NCBI GenBank assembly: GCA_934486785.1
Contig: CAKSQK010000004.1
Span: 62,001-126,000, forward strand
Length of the DNA stretch: 64,000 nucleotides
DNA from: an uncultured Niabella sp.
GTDB taxonomy: Bacteria; Bacteroidota; Bacteroidia; Chitinophagales; Chitinophagaceae
Direction: 5' to 3'
The position numbers were made by a program, and so were the translations under genes. The notes under the pieces were generated by a model, which ran no database searches, had not been told where the DNA came from, and saw only the letters and a list, made by a program, of their open reading frames with translations. Below, piece by piece: positions 27,260 to 36,873 of the stretch (position 1 is the first letter of the stretch; each line of letters begins with the position of its first letter).

Positions 27260-28942
27260 CTACCAGCCCGGGTTCTGTTTAAGGTTGGGATTTCTAAAAG
27301 TTTCATCCAGGGTGATTGGAATAACCAGCATTGCATTTCTCCACGGCCTTTTTTCAACCAGGAACCTTTCGTATTTAAAGCCAGAGCCTTCCCTGATTGC
27401 TTTCATACCCCATATTTCCTGCTCGGTTTGCGCTGCAATTTTCCAGCGGCGCACATCCCAAAATCGATGGTTTTCTGCAAACAGCTCAATCCTTCTTTCA
27501 TTACGAATTCTGTCACGCATTTGTGCCTGGGATAATCCTTCGGTTAGATCCGGCATACCGGCACGGCGCCTGATAAGATTAATTGAGTTTGCAATTTCAG
27601 GATTGCCGGGCGCGTATTCATTCAGTGCTTCTGCGTAATTTAAATACAGCTCTGACAAACGAAATTTAATACCATTCGTTGTTCTTGAAGTTTGGCCCAC
27701 TGTCTGGTTCTCATCTACCAGCTTTCTTTGGTAATAACCGGTTCTTGAGTGGTCGGTAGCAGTGCTTGCTTCATCGCGCCCGCCGGCATAGGTTTCAACG
27801 GCGCGCCCTTTAAACTGTGCACCATTGTAAAGTATATCGGTATAAAAACGCGGGTCTCTGTTTACATACGGCTGCGCCGGGTTGTACAAGGGCGAGGTTT
27901 CAATAGACATGCCATCTTTCATCTCGTAATCATCCACCACATTTTGTGTGGGCGCCGCGGCAGACCAGCCACTGTAACCAAACGGGAAATAATGGCGCTC
28001 AAATTCAGAACCGCCTTCTTCGTTCATTCTTACCCAAAGCACTTCCCTGCTGTTCCATGGTTGTATGTACATGTTTTTTCTGCCGGTAAGATTGGGCTCA
28101 AGCTGGTAGCCGGCCGCAACGCAATAATCAATGGCCGCTTTAGCAGCATCAGCAGCTTTTTGCCACTTGGCAGGGTCTGATGCCATTGTGTTTTCAGAAA
28201 TATCAGGGAAAGGCGTTGTTTTACCTGTTTCTGCCCATAAAGGGCTTGCGGAATACAGGTAAATGCGCGATTTTAAAGCCAGGCAGGCTGCTTTTGTTAC
28301 GCGCCCAAAATCTTGTGGGCGATAGGCTATATTTTCAACTTTTGAGTAGGCAACATCACAATCGGCCGCTATTTGAGCGATGCAGGAATCATACGCATTT
28401 CTTGGCCTTTTTAGTGCTGCATCGTCATTGGGATCCTGAATGACTTCAGTTACAATGATCACACCGCCAAACTGCCTTGTGAGTTCAAACAAAGCCCATG
28501 CTCTTAAAAAATGTACTTCGCCAATCCTGTTATCCAAATCGCCGGGCCGGTTGGGGTTATCGGGTGTGTTATACTTTTCAATATTTTCTAAAATTGAATT
28601 GGCCTGGCGGATCATTACATAATAATTTCTCCAAGTATTGCCAATGGGATTATCGGTTGGAGAAAGCGACCCTGAGTTGAACCTCATTGATGCCATCCAG
28701 TTTGATGCATCTTTGCCTTCATCAGTAGCTGATGCCATTTGGTAGCCTCCCAGGTAACCATATACCTCTGGCAACTTACTGTACAAGTTATTAATCACCA
28801 TATCGGTTTGGCTGAACAGGGAAAAGATGTCTTCATCCTGCTGTTGTGTAGTGGCGGCCCTGTCAAGAAAGCCCTTTTTACAACCTGTAAATAGTACAAG
28901 TATGACTATTGCGCTTAAAATAGAATATTTAATTGTTTTCAT
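27260..28942 (-). CDS. SusD/RagB-family glycan-binding lipoprotein 2
   Basis: 560 residues; lipobox ends FTGCKKGFLDRA. The SusD signatures RLSELYLNYAEALNEYAPG and RIELFAENHRFWDVRRWK are clear near the C terminus, and the end NLKQNPGW is typical. Partner of SusC2, whose stop is 11 bp upstream. Followed by the DUF1735/F5-8C binding protein. Confidence 0.96.
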   Translation of the reverse strand: MKTIKYSILSAIVILVLFTGCKKGFLDRAATTQQQDEDIFSLFSQTDMVINNLYSKLPEVYGYLGGYQMASATDEGKDASNWMASMRFNSGSLSPTDNPIGNTWRNYYVMIRQANSILENIEKYNTPDNPNRPGDLDNRIGEVHFLRAWALFELTRQFGGVIIVTEVIQDPNDDAALKRPRNAYDSCIAQIAADCDVAYSKVENIAYRPQDFGRVTKAACLALKSRIYLYSASPLWAETGKTTPFPDISENTMASDPAKWQKAADAAKAAIDYCVAAGYQLEPNLTGRKNMYIQPWNSREVLWVRMNEEGGSEFERHYFPFGYSGWSAAAPTQNVVDDYEMKDGMSIETSPLYNPAQPYVNRDPRFYTDILYNGAQFKGRAVETYAGGRDEASTATDHSRTGYYQRKLVDENQTVGQTSRTTNGIKFRLSELYLNYAEALNEYAPGNPEIANSINLIRRRAGMPDLTEGLSQAQMRDRIRNERRIELFAENHRFWDVRRWKIAAQTEQEIWGMKAIREGSGFKYERFLVEKRPWRNAMLVIPITLDETFRNPNLKQNPGW

Positions 28943-28953
28943 ATCAGTAAAAA

Positions 28954-31900
28954 TTAAAAGTTAATCTCTAAACCACCGCTCCAGATTTTTTGAATGGGAT
29001 ACATCGCACCAAAACCATCGTCAATTTCAGGATCCACATAGTAATCATCCAAATCATTTTTAAATGTGAAAACGTTCATACCGCTTACAAATAACCTGGT
29101 GGATTTGATCTTAATGCGCTCTGTCCATCTTGCAGGCAAGGTGTAACCAAACTCAACGTTTTTAATTCTTAAATAATTAGCGCTCCTGATCCAGAACGTG
29201 GAACCACGGTGATTGTTGGCGTTGGTGCTGTAGTGCAACAATGGGTAAGTGGCGGTAGCCGCAGTTTCAGGAGTCCATCTGTTTAGGTGAAAGGGTTTTA
29301 CTTTACCTTCCTGGAAAAATTCGTAAACCGCTTCGTTATTCAACATTACACTTGAATTGGCGGCTCCCTGAAACAGGATGCTAAAGTCAAGGCCTTTATA
29401 ACCACCGCCGGCAGAAAAGCCATACATGATCTCAGGAGTACGTGAATAACCAATGGGCCTTTCATCATATCCGGCAAGCACTTTACCATCTCCATCCAGG
29501 TCAAGGTATTTGATATCACCCGGCCTTACTGTACCAAAGTGCTGAGCGCTGGCATCCACTTCTTCCTGGCTTTGGAAAAATCCAGTGTGAACAAGTCCAA
29601 ATTTTGTACCTATAGGCAAGCCTGTTCTTACCATCCATGGGTTTGAGCGGGCAACCTCATCCTGGAAGACAATCTTGTTTTTTGCATAGGTCATATTTCC
29701 TTTTACAAAATATAAAAAATCGCCAATTGTAAGTTTATGGCCCAGCTCAATATCAATACCTTTGTTGTCAACAATACCAATATTTTGTGGTTTGATGTTT
29801 TGACCAAAAACATCAGTAAGCGTACCTCTTGAAATAAGAATGTTGCTTCTTCTTTGCTTATATACCTCTACTGTAAAGCTCAGGGCATCTCTCCAAAGCG
29901 AACCTTCCAGCGCAAGGTTTAACTGGCGGCCTCTTTCCCATGTTACGCCGGGGTTACCAATTGCGCCCTGCGCCCATCCATTGGCCTGAGAAGGGTTATT
30001 GCCGGTACCAAACCAGTATTGGCTGGCGCCAGCCCACGATGTAAACCATAAGAACCTTTCACTACCCACCTGATCGTTACCTACCTCGCCATAAGAAGCA
30101 CGCAGTTTTAATAAGTTTATAAATTCAAGCGAGTTATTACCATTGATAAATCCTTCCTGAGAAATTACCCAACCTACGGAAACTGAAGGGAAGAAACCAT
30201 AACGGCTTTCAGGCGGGAAGTTTTCAGAACCCATATAAGAACCGTTCAACTCCAGCATGTACTTTGAATCGTAGTTATACTGCGTTCTGAACAAATACGT
30301 TTGAAATGCATAAGGAATGGCGGCACCTACCCTTCTTAACCTCCTGTTCCAGTTACCCATGGCAGTTATATTATGCTTGTTATACTGGCGGAACCAGTTT
30401 AATGCGCCTTCCGTAAAAGTGATGCGCTCCAGGCCACCGCCGCCAAAACTTCCGTTAGGATCTATCCTGGAGTCTGTTCCTACCTGCTCATATCTTGAAA
30501 TGTTGCCATCGTTATCAAACACCGGGTAAAATACAGCATAAGACCTGCCGTATGATACGCTTGGCGTTGCCGTGTTATCATACGAGTAAGAAAACTTGGC
30601 GCTAAGGTTTTTAGTTATAAAATCTAACTTTTTTACAGCGCTTAATGTACCCTGTATGGTATTGTTTAAATAGATCCGATAACCAAGCCTTGAAGCTTCG
30701 CCCAAGAGGTTCCACCTGTAAGTACCGTTACCAAATAAAGAGCCATCCGGGTTTACAATTGGATGAATGGGTGGCATGCGGTTCATCACATTCATAATAG
30801 TACTGGCGGATGTATTAGGGTCTGACCTGTTGGTTTGAATACCTGACAGGTTAAGGCTTACCAATAAAGTAGGCGTTACATCCACATCCACATTGGCCCT
30901 GAGGTTGAACCTTTTCATGATATTGTTTGAGTTGTACCCCAGGTCATTATTTTTAGTATGCTTATAGTTGCCTTCCTGTATGTTTAAACCGGCTGACAGA
31001 AAATACCTCACTACATTGTTACCTCCGGTAATGTTAAGGTTTGCACTACCCACCTGAGAAGGCTGGATCAAAAAATCATAATAATCAGTATTATAACCCA
31101 AGCCGTTTTTATAATCTTCAAGCTGCTGATCGGTAAAAGTAGGCTGGTTGCCATCGTTTAGCAAAGCTTCGTTTCTAAGGCGTGCATAATCGTAAGAACC
31201 AAGAAACTCCGGAATTTTGGTGGGTTGCTGAATACCGTACGACGTTCTGAAATTCATTTGCGGCGCACTTCTTCTGCCTCTTTTTGTTGTTACCATCACC
31301 ACACCGTTCGCACCGCGCATACCGAATACGGCTGTTGAAGCGGCATCTTTTAAAATGCTGAACGATTCGATATCATTGGGATCAATATAGTCCATAGATC
31401 TTTCCACACCATCAACCACCACAATCGGCCGCGCATTACCAAGCGTTGCCAAACCCCTGATGTATAATGCTGACGCGTCTACACCAGGTTCACCGCTTCG
31501 CTGGGTGGTAATTAAACCAGGAAGCCTTCCTGCTAAAGCATTGGTGAGGTTTGATACCGGGCTTTGCAATAACTCCCTAGTTGTTATGGATGAAACTGAC
31601 CCTGTCATGGTTACGCGCCTTTGACGCCCGTAACCTACAACCACTATCTCATTCATTGAACCCTGAAGACCGATAAGCACCACATCCAGCTCTTCGTTCA
31701 CGCCGGGTTTGATCACCTGTGTTTCATAACCTACGTGGGAAAATTCGATCGAATCTCCGGGTGTAATTGAAATAGTATAATTTCCTTCTTCGTTTGAAAT
31801 GGTAGCAGCGCCGCTGCTTTTATCAGTAACAGAAACTCCCGCTATGGGCTGCCTGCTTTCATCCATAATGGTTCCTGAAACAATCATCTTATCCTGTGCA

Positions 31901-31986
31901 TACAGGCTAACCGATAGCAGCAAAAGAAAAATGACTTGCAAAAAAGCATAAAGCTTTGGCGGGATCGTTCGATTTTTTCGTGTCAT
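28954..31986 (-). CDS. SusC/RagA-family TonB-dependent outer membrane transporter 2
   Basis: 1010 residues from the ATG at 31986 (MTRKNRTIPPKLYA followed by a clean signal peptide ending SLYAQ); an upstream in-frame ATG at 32067 would place the probable LacI operator (32051-32064) inside the gene and is rejected. Carboxypeptidase-like domain, plug with FGMRGANGVVMVTTKRG, and barrel ending GGLEINF. No STN domain. First gene of the SusC2-SusD2-binding protein unit under LacI regulator 1. Confidence 0.95.
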   Translation of the reverse strand: MTRKNRTIPPKLYAFLQVIFLLLLSVSLYAQDKMIVSGTIMDESRQPIAGVSVTDKSSGAATISNEEGNYTISITPGDSIEFSHVGYETQVIKPGVNEELDVVLIGLQGSMNEIVVVGYGRQRRVTMTGSVSSITTRELLQSPVSNLTNALAGRLPGLITTQRSGEPGVDASALYIRGLATLGNARPIVVVDGVERSMDYIDPNDIESFSILKDAASTAVFGMRGANGVVMVTTKRGRRSAPQMNFRTSYGIQQPTKIPEFLGSYDYARLRNEALLNDGNQPTFTDQQLEDYKNGLGYNTDYYDFLIQPSQVGSANLNITGGNNVVRYFLSAGLNIQEGNYKHTKNNDLGYNSNNIMKRFNLRANVDVDVTPTLLVSLNLSGIQTNRSDPNTSASTIMNVMNRMPPIHPIVNPDGSLFGNGTYRWNLLGEASRLGYRIYLNNTIQGTLSAVKKLDFITKNLSAKFSYSYDNTATPSVSYGRSYAVFYPVFDNDGNISRYEQVGTDSRIDPNGSFGGGGLERITFTEGALNWFRQYNKHNITAMGNWNRRLRRVGAAIPYAFQTYLFRTQYNYDSKYMLELNGSYMGSENFPPESRYGFFPSVSVGWVISQEGFINGNNSLEFINLLKLRASYGEVGNDQVGSERFLWFTSWAGASQYWFGTGNNPSQANGWAQGAIGNPGVTWERGRQLNLALEGSLWRDALSFTVEVYKQRRSNILISRGTLTDVFGQNIKPQNIGIVDNKGIDIELGHKLTIGDFLYFVKGNMTYAKNKIVFQDEVARSNPWMVRTGLPIGTKFGLVHTGFFQSQEEVDASAQHFGTVRPGDIKYLDLDGDGKVLAGYDERPIGYSRTPEIMYGFSAGGGYKGLDFSILFQGAANSSVMLNNEAVYEFFQEGKVKPFHLNRWTPETAATATYPLLHYSTNANNHRGSTFWIRSANYLRIKNVEFGYTLPARWTERIKIKSTRLFVSGMNVFTFKNDLDDYYVDPEIDDGFGAMYPIQKIWSGGLEINF

Positions 31987-32050
31987 AGTCTGGTTTTTTA
32001 TTCTCGATTTTGTGTTATAAAGCTTGGTGGCGATAAGGAATTTGTTTGAT

Positions 32051-32064
32051 CTAAAACGTTTTAG
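32051..32064. promoter_or_regulatory. LacI-type operator CTAAAACGTTTTAG
   Basis: Perfect 14-bp palindrome with the central CG typical of LacI/GalR-family operators, 65-78 bp before the SusC2 start and about 93 bp downstream (in genome order) of the stop of LacI regulator 1. It differs from the operator seen further right, so it is assigned to regulator 1. Confidence 0.75.
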
Positions 32065-32156
32065 CAATCATTACATAAAAAAGGGTTCAAAACCCCTGTC
32101 AAACAATCATCATAAATCAGATACAATTCTATGAAAAAAAATTAAACTAACAAACT

Positions 32157-33170
32157 TTAATCCTTTCTTTTTGTAGACTTCCTGATAATTAAATTAGACC
32201 TGATTAATTGTGCTTCTGCCTGTTGTTTTAGGTGTGCATTTAATAAGTCAAACATAATGTTCATTGATGCACTTACAATTTGCTCAATGGACTGTTCCAC
32301 GACTGTTATTGATGGCTTGTACAACCTGAATGCATCATGATCGTCAAAACAAATCACGGCAATATCATCAGGTATTTTTAATGAAAGGCTGTCAATACAT
32401 TCCAGCCCTTCAATGCCCAAATAGTTGGTTGCAAAAAAAACCGCATCAGGATGATAGGCTGCTATTTCGTTGCAAAGTTCTTCCCTGTTTATATTTTTAA
32501 TAGTACTGTACTCCAGGCTAACAATTTTTGGAGTAAGCCCGTTTTTGATCATTACCTGCTCATAAGCCTGCTCTCTTTGCCTGATCTGTATTGCATCATA
32601 ATCAACCGATACAAAAAGAATTTTTTTATATAAATTTTTCATCAAATGCTCCATGCCCATTGTCACGCCCTGTATATTATCGGTAAGCACACAAGGTATT
32701 GCCAGGCCGTGATAAGTACTGTCTACCAGCACAACAGGTATGCCGGTTTTTACCAGCATCCTGATGTCGTTTTCCAAGCCCGGCATTGGCGTAATAAAAA
32801 AGCCGTCAACCAGGCCGTTTGACAGTTTTTTTATCAGCGTAGTGGTATTTACGGGATCGTTGGCAATGCTTGAGCATACCAACTGATAACCTTTTTCTCT
32901 AAGCCTTGCCTCAATTAAACTGGTAATTCCTGCAAAAAAAGGATTGGCAAAATCTTCTACAATCAGACAGATCACTTTTGTTTTGCCGGTTCGCAGGCTT
33001 ACCGCTACCTGGTTGGGCACGTATCCCACCGAATGCGCTACCTTTTGCACCTTTGCGATCAGATCGGGGCTTATTCTTAGCTTTTCAGCCTTATTGTTTA
33101 ATATAAGCGAAACCGTGCTGGCCGAGACGCCTGCTTTTTTAGCAATATCAATTAAACGCACTTTAGCCAT
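32157..33170 (-). CDS. LacI-family transcriptional regulator 1
   Basis: 337 residues. N-terminal helix-turn-helix with hinge (about 1-58: IDIAKKAGVSASTVSLILN), then a periplasmic-binding-protein-like sensor domain (about 62-337). Located between GH125 and SusC2, all on the minus strand. It most likely represses the SusC2 unit through the palindrome at 32051-32064 and is released by a sugar, possibly mannose or a mannose oligosaccharide (inference). Confidence 0.94.
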   Translation of the reverse strand: MAKVRLIDIAKKAGVSASTVSLILNNKAEKLRISPDLIAKVQKVAHSVGYVPNQVAVSLRTGKTKVICLIVEDFANPFFAGITSLIEARLREKGYQLVCSSIANDPVNTTTLIKKLSNGLVDGFFITPMPGLENDIRMLVKTGIPVVLVDSTYHGLAIPCVLTDNIQGVTMGMEHLMKNLYKKILFVSVDYDAIQIRQREQAYEQVMIKNGLTPKIVSLEYSTIKNINREELCNEIAAYHPDAVFFATNYLGIEGLECIDSLSLKIPDDIAVICFDDHDAFRLYKPSITVVEQSIEQIVSASMNIMFDLLNAHLKQQAEAQLIRSNLIIRKSTKRKD

Positions 33171-33206
33171 AAAAGCGGTTTTAACCGTTATTGGCGTTAT
33201 AACAAT

Positions 33207-34628
33207 TTACGATAATAAATGCGGCCTTTCGTTAAAGGTCTTCCACAACAATTCTCCAAACAAGGTATTGGCCCATGCAAACCATGAACGTGTAAATTTT
33301 TCTGGATTGTCTTTATGGAAAGATTCGTGCATGAAGCCGGTGCCGCCATGTGTTTTACGAAGCGTATCAATACACCATTTTATTTCAGTATCGTTTGAAG
33401 ATGTCATGGCTTTCATAATAATGCTCATGGGCCATATCATATCCAAACCAATATGCGGGCCGCCAATACCTTCGCCATATTTTCCTTTAAAGAAGAAAGG
33501 ATTTTCTAATGACCACACATAGTTGCGCGTGTTTTTGTAAATCGCATCCTGCGTGGTAACCGCGCCAAGGTAAGGCAAGGCTAACAGGCTGGGCACATTG
33601 GCATCGTCCATTAAATTATAGCTGCCAAAGCCATTCACCTCAAAAGCATAAATTCTTCCAAACTTTGGGTGAGATGTTACTGAATACTTCTTCAGGGCCT
33701 CATCCACTTCGGCTGCAAGCGCCATCAGGTCCGATGCCAGTTTATTGTCTTTGCTGATCACGCGCACCATTTCTGAAGCCTGCCTGAGGCTGGTTACCGC
33801 AAAAAAGTTTGAAGGGATGAGGTATGCATAAATAGTCGCATCATCGCTGGGCCTGAACATAGAGCAAATAAGGCCGTTGGGTTTAACCGGGTAACCATAG
33901 CCCGCCATTGGGATGCCGTCTGTAGCCCATGCGGTTTCGCGTTCAAATTTATAAGGGCCCAAATTATCTTTACGCTGCTGCTCTTTAAAAGTTTTTAACG
34001 TTAGCGCAATAGCCTCTTTCCATTTTGAATCAAACGGCGAAGTATCTCCGGTTACTTTCCAAAACCTGTAAGCAAGGCGAATGGGGTAGCAAAGAGAATC
34101 AATTTCCCACTTACGCTCATGAATGCCGGGTTTCATTTCGGTTCGGTCACTTTCTGCCCATTTGCTGATCCTGGTATCATCGTTATAAAATGCGTTCGCG
34201 TAAGGATCTTTTAAAATAAAATGTGTTTGTTTGTTGATGACGCCAATGATGAGTTTATGCAGGGCATTGTCCTGCTTACTGAACTGTAAATAAGGATACA
34301 CCTGTGCAGAGCTGTCTCTCAGCCACATGGCGTCTATATCGCCGGTGATCACGTAAGTATCGGGCTTGCCGTTTATTTCTTCATAAAAAACAGTTGTATC
34401 CAGCGTGTTGGGAAAGCAATTGTTGAACAGCCAGTTGAGTTCTTTATTTTTTATTTTTGACTGAAATGTTTTAATGGCGCTTTCAATCAACGGGCTTTTA
34501 AAATTACGCTGGTTTTCTGCCACGCGTACCACAGGAAAATCCTGCCTGGGTGATGCAAACGAAAATTTACCTGCGGCCAAACCTGCTCCTAAAATACTGG
34601 TCTTTTGAATAAATTCTTTTCTTTTCAT
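33207..34628 (-). CDS. GH125-family exo-alpha-1,6-mannosidase
   Basis: 473 residues, standard length for the family. Recognised by GDIDAMWLRDSSAQVYPY near residue 100, FRPSDDATIYAYLIPSNFFA near 265 (the acid Asp) and NPFFFKGKYGEGIGGPHIG near 405 (the base Glu region). GH125 enzymes are metal-independent, inverting exo-alpha-1,6-mannosidases that remove mannose from the debranched backbone. The N terminus (MKRKEFIQKTSILGAGLAAG) looks like a Tat-type signal with the motif weakly kept. Next to LacI regulator 1 (36 bp) and 190 bp downstream of the six-hairpin protein gene. Confidence 0.94.
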   Translation of the reverse strand: MKRKEFIQKTSILGAGLAAGKFSFASPRQDFPVVRVAENQRNFKSPLIESAIKTFQSKIKNKELNWLFNNCFPNTLDTTVFYEEINGKPDTYVITGDIDAMWLRDSSAQVYPYLQFSKQDNALHKLIIGVINKQTHFILKDPYANAFYNDDTRISKWAESDRTEMKPGIHERKWEIDSLCYPIRLAYRFWKVTGDTSPFDSKWKEAIALTLKTFKEQQRKDNLGPYKFERETAWATDGIPMAGYGYPVKPNGLICSMFRPSDDATIYAYLIPSNFFAVTSLRQASEMVRVISKDNKLASDLMALAAEVDEALKKYSVTSHPKFGRIYAFEVNGFGSYNLMDDANVPSLLALPYLGAVTTQDAIYKNTRNYVWSLENPFFFKGKYGEGIGGPHIGLDMIWPMSIIMKAMTSSNDTEIKWCIDTLRKTHGGTGFMHESFHKDNPEKFTRSWFAWANTLFGELLWKTFNERPHLLS

Positions 34629-34818
34629 ATGTTTATTTTTATGTTATTAATGGTCATCCCGATAGTTAACTGATGATCTCAGTTACCAAAACTTTTCCTT
34701 ATGGCTTTTTCATATGATGATTATTAAAGCGCCGGAAAATTAGTACAAAAGCATGACTAATTTTCTTATTTCTGTTTTTTTCAGATCAGGGGAATTTTTA
34801 TTATGGCGCACCCGGCGT

Positions 34819-36867
34819 TTATTTCAGCGGGCCGTAATGATCTACCATCCTGTTGTAAGCTTCGGCAGCAGCGCCATTTCCCCAGTCGTAAATGGTGAAA
34901 TCGCCAATGCCCAGGCCATCATCGTTGGTAACGCCGTTGTGCCCGTAATTTTCCATCATAAAACCATAATCTTTCTCACCAAAAAAAGGCCAGCGTGCCT
35001 GCCACTGTTTCATGGTATGCGGATTTAAAGGAGTATACATCATGGTAAAGGATGCACGCAGGGCAGCAATGCCCCGCTGAACATATTCTTTTTTATTCAA
35101 CACCTTTCCGTATTCAAATATCAGTCCTGCAAAAAGGCTTTGCCTGGAATCATTCCACTCTGCATCAGCATTCATGACGCCAAAACCACCCAGGCTTCGC
35201 ACTGCAATAAAAGGTGGTTGCCACACAGCTTGCGCCATTAAGAGCTCATCCAGCGTACGCTGCCCCAGCGCCAGGTATTCTTTGTTCCCTGTGGTTTTGT
35301 ACAATTCCAGCAAAGCTTCAGCCGTCCAGTATATGGAAAACGTGTTTTGCTTAAACATATTATTTCGCAGCACTTTTTTACCTACCCAGTTATCGCTGCC
35401 TACCCTGCTGCAAGACCAGTAGGTTTCAAAATCTTCCCATTGCCCTGCCGGAATTATTTTTTCAACAACAGCCTTCATGGCTTTTTCTGCACTTTGCAGG
35501 TAACGCTCCTCTTTGGTTGCCTCGTACATCTTTAATAAAAATGTTACGGAAATACTGGTTTCGGGAGACTTCTTTAAATGATCCAGTGGTGTAAAGTTTT
35601 CAAGGCTTAACCATGCGGGGAAAAAACCTTCGCTGTCCTGCAATTTTAATAAGGCATCAGCATAGTTTTTTGCATAAACCAAAAGGCGATTGTCTTTTTC
35701 CAATTCTTTATACCAAACAAGCATCCAGTAAGCAGTAAAGCTCATATCTGCAATATGGTATGGCGACTGGCGCGGATCCCATGTATAAGGGTTGCGGTTT
35801 GAATTGCCGAAGTATTTTGTATGCCATCCTTTTGAACGGTTGTACTTTGTGCCGTCAATTTCAATCTGCTCCATTTCTGTTGCAATCACTGACGGGAAAA
35901 AGCCATTGTATTGCGGAAATTGCAATGCCAGCTCTTTTGTTAGAAGCGCGTAATTTTTTAATGAATCATTATTAATACGTTTTGCGTAGCGATACAACCC
36001 CGAAGCCGACCGCAGCGAATTAAACCAGGCCTGGTTCCAAACCGAACGGAATTCTCTTTCATTTACATGGCCGCTGTAATTGGGGCTTTGCGTGGTATTG
36101 ACAATAAAAACCGGCGCACCGACTTTTTTACCATTTAATTCAAACTGCTGCCATACCGCATGCTTCCAGTTTTTAAATGCCCACTCGTAGGTTTGCTTTA
36201 CGTAAGGCTCCATATCGGGCTGACGCAAGGGCTCCCCTGCCCGGTATAGTGCAGATGCCCATTTATTCCACATAAACGTTACCGTATTATAAAAAGGATT
36301 TTGATTATCTGCCTGCCTATCAGAAATAATGATATAAAAACCTGTTTCTGTTTTGCCCCGCGGAATGACCATTCCGACTTCTTTTTCAAATAAAATATGA
36401 TCGGTAACTTTAGATTTTCCTAAGCCAACTGTCAACTGATTTTTCCCAGCATCCATATCCATCAGCCACGGGAGTCCATCCTTTTTGATCAAATCAAGAT
36501 CGGGTATGACCGAGATCATTTTTTTTTGATCAGTAACGATGAGCGCCGGTGCACGAAACACGTGCTGCGGGATGATATGATTGTCAGTAGGCGTTAAATG
36601 AGGCGCCCAATGAAACACCGGTGAAAAGGCGGGTGTAATTTTTACGTTTAGTTCATTTTGCGGAACGGCAACTTTTAAGTTCCAGCTTATTGATACATGA
36701 AACAGTTGCGGCGATATTTGTTTATACCGAACATTTGCTGCCACATTGCCTGCTTTTGCGACATCCACCTGTTTTATATAGGCATCAAGTTTTTTAGGAA
36801 TGACCGGTGTACTATTTACAAACAAACTTCCCAATAAAAGAAAAAGAACCGCTACTGATTTGAACAT
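34819..36867 (-). CDS. secreted six-hairpin (alpha/alpha barrel) protein, candidate glycosidase
   Basis: 682 residues with a Sec signal peptide. Residues about 25-190 look like a beta-sandwich; about 200-640 show repeated helical hairpins with aromatic-rich loops (YHIADMSFTAYWMLVW, WSCSRVGSDNWVGKK, NTFSIYWTAEALLELYKTTGN), the pattern of an (alpha/alpha)6 barrel as in many glycoside hydrolases and lyases. I do not recognise a CAZy family and cannot name catalytic residues with certainty; paired acidic residues in WEDFETYWS and in MNADAEWNDSRQ are candidates. It is 6 bp downstream of the FucP-like gene, so it belongs to the FucI-DUF4185-FucP operon. Confidence 0.7.
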   Translation of the reverse strand: MFKSVAVLFLLLGSLFVNSTPVIPKKLDAYIKQVDVAKAGNVAANVRYKQISPQLFHVSISWNLKVAVPQNELNVKITPAFSPVFHWAPHLTPTDNHIIPQHVFRAPALIVTDQKKMISVIPDLDLIKKDGLPWLMDMDAGKNQLTVGLGKSKVTDHILFEKEVGMVIPRGKTETGFYIIISDRQADNQNPFYNTVTFMWNKWASALYRAGEPLRQPDMEPYVKQTYEWAFKNWKHAVWQQFELNGKKVGAPVFIVNTTQSPNYSGHVNEREFRSVWNQAWFNSLRSASGLYRYAKRINNDSLKNYALLTKELALQFPQYNGFFPSVIATEMEQIEIDGTKYNRSKGWHTKYFGNSNRNPYTWDPRQSPYHIADMSFTAYWMLVWYKELEKDNRLLVYAKNYADALLKLQDSEGFFPAWLSLENFTPLDHLKKSPETSISVTFLLKMYEATKEERYLQSAEKAMKAVVEKIIPAGQWEDFETYWSCSRVGSDNWVGKKVLRNNMFKQNTFSIYWTAEALLELYKTTGNKEYLALGQRTLDELLMAQAVWQPPFIAVRSLGGFGVMNADAEWNDSRQSLFAGLIFEYGKVLNKKEYVQRGIAALRASFTMMYTPLNPHTMKQWQARWPFFGEKDYGFMMENYGHNGVTNDDGLGIGDFTIYDWGNGAAAEAYNRMVDHYGPLK

Positions 36868-36873
36868 TTTTTA

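Noticed and set aside
33176..33187. CGGTT-TT-AACCG just upstream of LacI regulator 1 as an autoregulatory operator.
   Set aside because: Short arms and no central CG; it does not resemble the operator before SusC2.
23169..34628. A plain yeast alpha-mannan PUL as the whole explanation.
   Set aside because: GH92, GH125 and GH76 would fit, but it leaves three GH172, two DUF4185, FucI and FucP unexplained. It remains possible for the left block taken alone.
34667..34685. Inverted repeat TAACTGA-N5-TCAGTTA between the six-hairpin and GH125 genes.
   Set aside because: Only seven-base arms, no T-run and no match to either LacI operator; too weak to call a terminator or operator.
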